From Oenanthe sinensis (Eukaryota; Streptophyta; Magnoliopsida; Apiales; Apiaceae), in NCBI GenBank assembly GCA_028671895.1, contig CM053806.1, positions 21,277,001-21,341,000 of the forward strand: DNA of 64,000 bases, read 5' to 3'. Of this stretch, positions 60,816 to 64,000 are shown piece by piece (position 1 is the first letter of the stretch; every line of letters begins with the position of its first letter). The position numbers and the translations under genes were made by a program. The notes below the pieces were generated by a model that had not been told where the DNA came from, did not search any database, and saw nothing but the letters and a program-made list of their open reading frames with translations.

Positions 60816-61458
60816 GTGGTGGTTGATGACAACCTAGTTACAATTTAGTGATATTCGTGCATTCAATAGATAATATATCACATATGGTGATTGATCACAT
60901 CAGGTATATCAAGTTAGAACCGAAGTAAGTTGTGAGAACTTTGAAGTCAGATATTGGAATTGAATTTCACGAATCAAGTTCTAAATAAAGTCTGCACTTA
61001 TAAAGGTACTTTGAAGCTAAAACAATTAACACAACATGTTGCTTTAATCAACAAGATCGTGAAAAGATATCATATGAGTTAATGGCCAAACAGAAGCAAA
61101 CACTGAAGCTCATTCGAGTGTTTGGAGGAAATTGGTATTTATTGAAGATTTAAGATCAGTAACTTGGTAAGTTTGAAGTTAAGGCTTATGTAACAATTTT
61201 CCTCGGCTACTCATTGAAGTCGAAAGCTTTCAAGATATATGTGATGTAAAACTAGAAGGTGATTAAAAGTCTGAATGTATCATTCAATTACACCAAGCTC
61301 TCGAGCATTCAAGTAAAAGTCTATTATGAATCTTTGAAGTTTGACATCTTGTCAGAGTCATATTCAGATATTGAGGATGAAACTGGGGTCGCAGAAGGAA
61401 TCAATGTTAATGATGATGATTCAAATCCTATTAGTAGAATTGGTAGTGAAACTACATA
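60816..61458 (+). pseudogene. copia integrase catalytic and C-terminal part, resumed
   Basis: The sequence continues the integrase broken at 50486: VVVDDNL, an IELEPK-like stretch around 60910, a decayed core, then around 61040-61200 VALINKIVKRYHMS, then FGGN and FLGYSLKSKAFKIYV pieces. An open frame at 61259-61459 follows (KSLNVSFNYTKLSSIQ and an acidic tail), the usual integrase C-terminal region before RT. Confidence 0.7.
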
Positions 61459-63100
61459 ACTCGTGAACTTTAACAGAATCTACTCAACAAGATGAAAGAT
61501 CTTCAACACATCCTAGCAGCAACTCAGGGAGAGCAAATAAAAGAATGATCTACTAGTCGTACTCAAAACAATGAAGATCAAGGGAATACATTAAGAACAT
61601 ATCTGCCAAGACAAAGGATTTGAAGTCAAAGTCATTCCCAGATTCTAGTTCTTCATGATCCGGATACTAGAGTAAAGGCTAGAAGTGTTATGCAAAGTAA
61701 ATGGCTATTCTTTGGAAAAGAACAATTGTTAACAGTTGGTATCCTAAAGAAGATTTAAGAAGTACTGATTGATCCAAATTGGGTGATTGCAAATGCAAAA
61801 TAATCCCAATCAGTCCGAAAGGTAGAATCTACTGAAGCTGGAACCTAGACCACAAGACAAGGTTGTAATTGGTATTGTAAGGATTTTCAGAGACTAGATG
61901 ATTATTGGCATTGTTATGAGGGACAAAACCAAACAGGTTGCTACATGTTACAAGAAAGTAGAAGGTATCAATGATGATGGAAACAGAATCTTTGGGACTT
62001 TCAAGATATAACTACAAGCACCAGATATAAGACTTGATCCTATTACGGCTGAACAAGTTGATGTCCTAACTGTAGGATAGTCTTAACACCTGTTACACAT
62101 TAAAATATGAATATCTATCAGATGAATGTGAATAAGTGCACTCCTGAATGGTGAGTTAGAAGTTGAAGTTGGTGTACAACATTTTTTGAACTTTGAAGTT
62201 GCATACACATTGGAATTTTTATATCATTCTCTTGAAAAGCTCTCTATGATGGAGGTAGGAAATCAAGCAATCATCAAGTACATGGTATGACACTCTAACT
62301 GCTAATTACTTGAAAATAATTTTATATTAGAGTCGTTATACACATATCTCTCTAGAATACAAGGCACACACATAATATAATATTAGTGTAAGTATACCAT
62401 GATTGTATTATATGTGGGTCTACTAACATAAATTTGGCAATAGATTTTTGCTAAGTTGATGCAGAGTAGGTACAAGATGAGCATGTTGGAAGAGTTGCGA
62501 TTCTTTTTGGATTATAAGTAATTTAAAAGAATGATGACAATTAAAGTAATTCAAGGATCTTTTGAAAATGAGAAATCTGGAAGATTCTAGACCTGTCAAG
62601 ACTTCTTCCCAATAAACCACTAAGCTTGATCAAGGCAAATCAGGTATATGAACTGTAGTGACAAGCTATAGAGGTATGATCAGCTCATTACTTATTTAAG
62701 TGCATAAAGACCATATATTTTATTCTCGATATGCCTATGTGCAAGTTTCCAAGAGGATATTAGAGAATCTTAACTTGTAGCTAAGATATGAATTGTTAAA
62801 TATCCTAAGGGATCATCAATTCTTAGAATCAGATACCCTAAAGATATTAGGTTTAACCTAATTGGCTATATAGATATAGATGATGCAGGTCGTAAGAAAG
62901 ACAGAGAAGTAATTCCTATAGAAGATGTCAACTCCAATAATTCTGCTGGATACTCTTGACACCACGTGTGGAAAAAGTGTATGGACATCAGGTATCATTT
63001 CTTTCGAGAGTAGTCCTTAGTCGAATAACTTGCAAATATTTGCTAAACAACTTGATAAATTCATTTTGTCCAAGTGAGTTAGTGAATTAGGGATATTATT
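61459..63100 (+). pseudogene. decayed copia RT and RNase H
   Basis: Short matches only: around 62110 a YQMNVN segment (for YQMDV), near 62240 KALYDG (for KALYGLKQ), around 62810-62890 GSSILRIRYPKDIRFNLIGY followed by DIDDAGRKKDRE (RNase H DADYAGCK...DRKS). Many stops and small deletions are present; no domain is complete. Confidence 0.65.
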
Positions 63101-64000
63101 AATGTGCATATTTGTTATAAATTCCATCTGTAAGGAATTCTTAAATGAGTTCACAAGTATTAAATCGTCCATATTTAAAGGACTTGTGAATTTATTTATA
63201 ATCTAGTACCTCATACTTATTGCTACTAGTTTATTATCATGTTTACAATGTTATATGCATATGTGATAATTAAATTGTCTAGCATAAGTTAGCAACATAA
63301 TTATTTGTATGTTAAGTACTTTTAAATATTTTATTATAAATAATTATGACACTTTTGATATTAGTGATATTATTTAGAATTTCTATTCTAAGTAATCAAT
63401 GCATATTTCAAAATTCACTGATATTGAAAGGCAAAGTATTTTCTAAGTTATGTGTATAAAATTCTCAATATTTTATATACTTAGAAATATTTCCAAATTT
63501 TGTTTTTACTTTGAGGTATCAACCATTTATAAAATGATTTATTTTCAAACACTTGTTTCAATGTATGTTTCACATTGATTCAAAGTACCTAAACAATTGT
63601 TGTTGCTTTGAAGGCCTTGTACTGTATTGCTAAGAATACATCCACCCCTATTATCATGAAATTTTCTATTTTAAGACATGGATAATATCAGGTGGATGAA
63701 AATGATGAAAATAATAATTGCATTATGAGTCAGAAAATCATTGTCCTCTATCTGATAAGGATGGTTTACAAAACTGTTTTCAAATCGTACAGTATTAGGT
63801 TATAAAGGAAAAGAGTCATTTTAACGAGATATAATTTGATAAGAGAGTTGAATTTTTTTCTTTGGTACAAATTCCCGCGTTTTATTAAGGGAAGTTTGCC
63901 TTATTGAAAATTCATAAGGGATAAAAATTTTCTTCTTTGATACAACTTTCCTGCGTTTTATTATGGGATATGTATCTTAAAGAAAATTTCATATCATACT
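63101..64000 (+). other. 3' part of the retroelement or flank, unassigned
   Basis: AT-rich sequence with no recognisable frame. It should be the 3' end of the element that begins at 45487, but no polypurine tract or LTR is visible before the window ends. Near 63840-63980 a phrase of the type TTTCTTTGGTACAA...CGCGTTTTATTA occurs twice. Confidence 0.4.

Larger units (their letters stand above)
45487..64000 (+). mobile_element. SIRE-like Ty1/copia element running off the window
   Basis: The LTR (45487-47334) has lost about 30 bp at its 5' end. It is followed by the primer-binding site ATTGGTATCAGAG (47335-47347), an AT-rich leader, decayed gag, protease, and the integrase zinc finger to 50486. 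The compound element 50492-60810 interrupts it. From 60811 integrase, RT and RNase H remnants continue to about 63100. No 3' LTR is seen before 64000. Confidence 0.8.

Noticed and set aside
1..64000. tRNA, rRNA or other structured RNA genes
   Set aside because: I scanned for tRNA-like arms and rRNA segments by eye and found none convincing. The tRNA-complementary stretches seen are retrotransposon primer-binding sites.

Overview
This window is nuclear DNA of a dicot plant with a repeat-rich genome. It is AT-rich, has intron-containing genes, and most of its length is retrotransposon. The gag sequences look to me like Apiaceae (carrot, celery or coriander relatives), but that is only an impression. 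I recognise two convincing host genes: a single-exon DUF4408/DUF761 membrane-anchored protein on the minus strand (6889-7623) and a four-exon RPS25 gene on the plus strand (13166-14605). A third host locus on the minus strand (about 28550 down to 16220) has plausible exons, but a 10.6 kb retrotransposon interrupts one of them.

Layout. 1-3288 is intergenic. 3294-6448 is a non-coding element with 5-bp target duplications, itself hit by a solo LTR (4272-5549). 6454-16219 is the gene-bearing part, with small inverted-repeat elements and two Stowaway-like MITEs. 16604-27188 is a Ty1/copia element with a TAGAC duplication. Its gag is decayed and its pol is missing; it contains a second LTR and gag of a related family, a solo LTR of opposite orientation, and a further solo LTR inside that one. 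29343-31318 is a mariner-like transposase pseudogene with an internal tandem duplication. From 31319 onwards most of the window belongs to a minus-strand Ty3/gypsy element of Tat/Athila type. It has been broken by a copia element (34351-42687, duplication CAAGC), by a second copy of the 3294-6448 family (42913-44813, duplication TCATC), and by a copia element that starts at 45487 and runs off the right edge. That last element was itself hit by a compound copia element (50492-60810, duplication GCTTA).

I found no intact autonomous transposon and no sign of an unknown defence or metabolic system. The most interesting observations concern retrotransposon architecture. One compound element has the form LTR-truncated unit-LTR-full unit-LTR with a single flanking target duplication. 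Arrays of alternating inverted repeats sit immediately upstream of the LTR TATA box. An RNase H deletion is shared by two LTR subfamilies, which suggests they were mobilised in trans. A non-coding element with well-supported target duplications has a non-canonical 3' terminus. All boundaries and alignments were made by eye.
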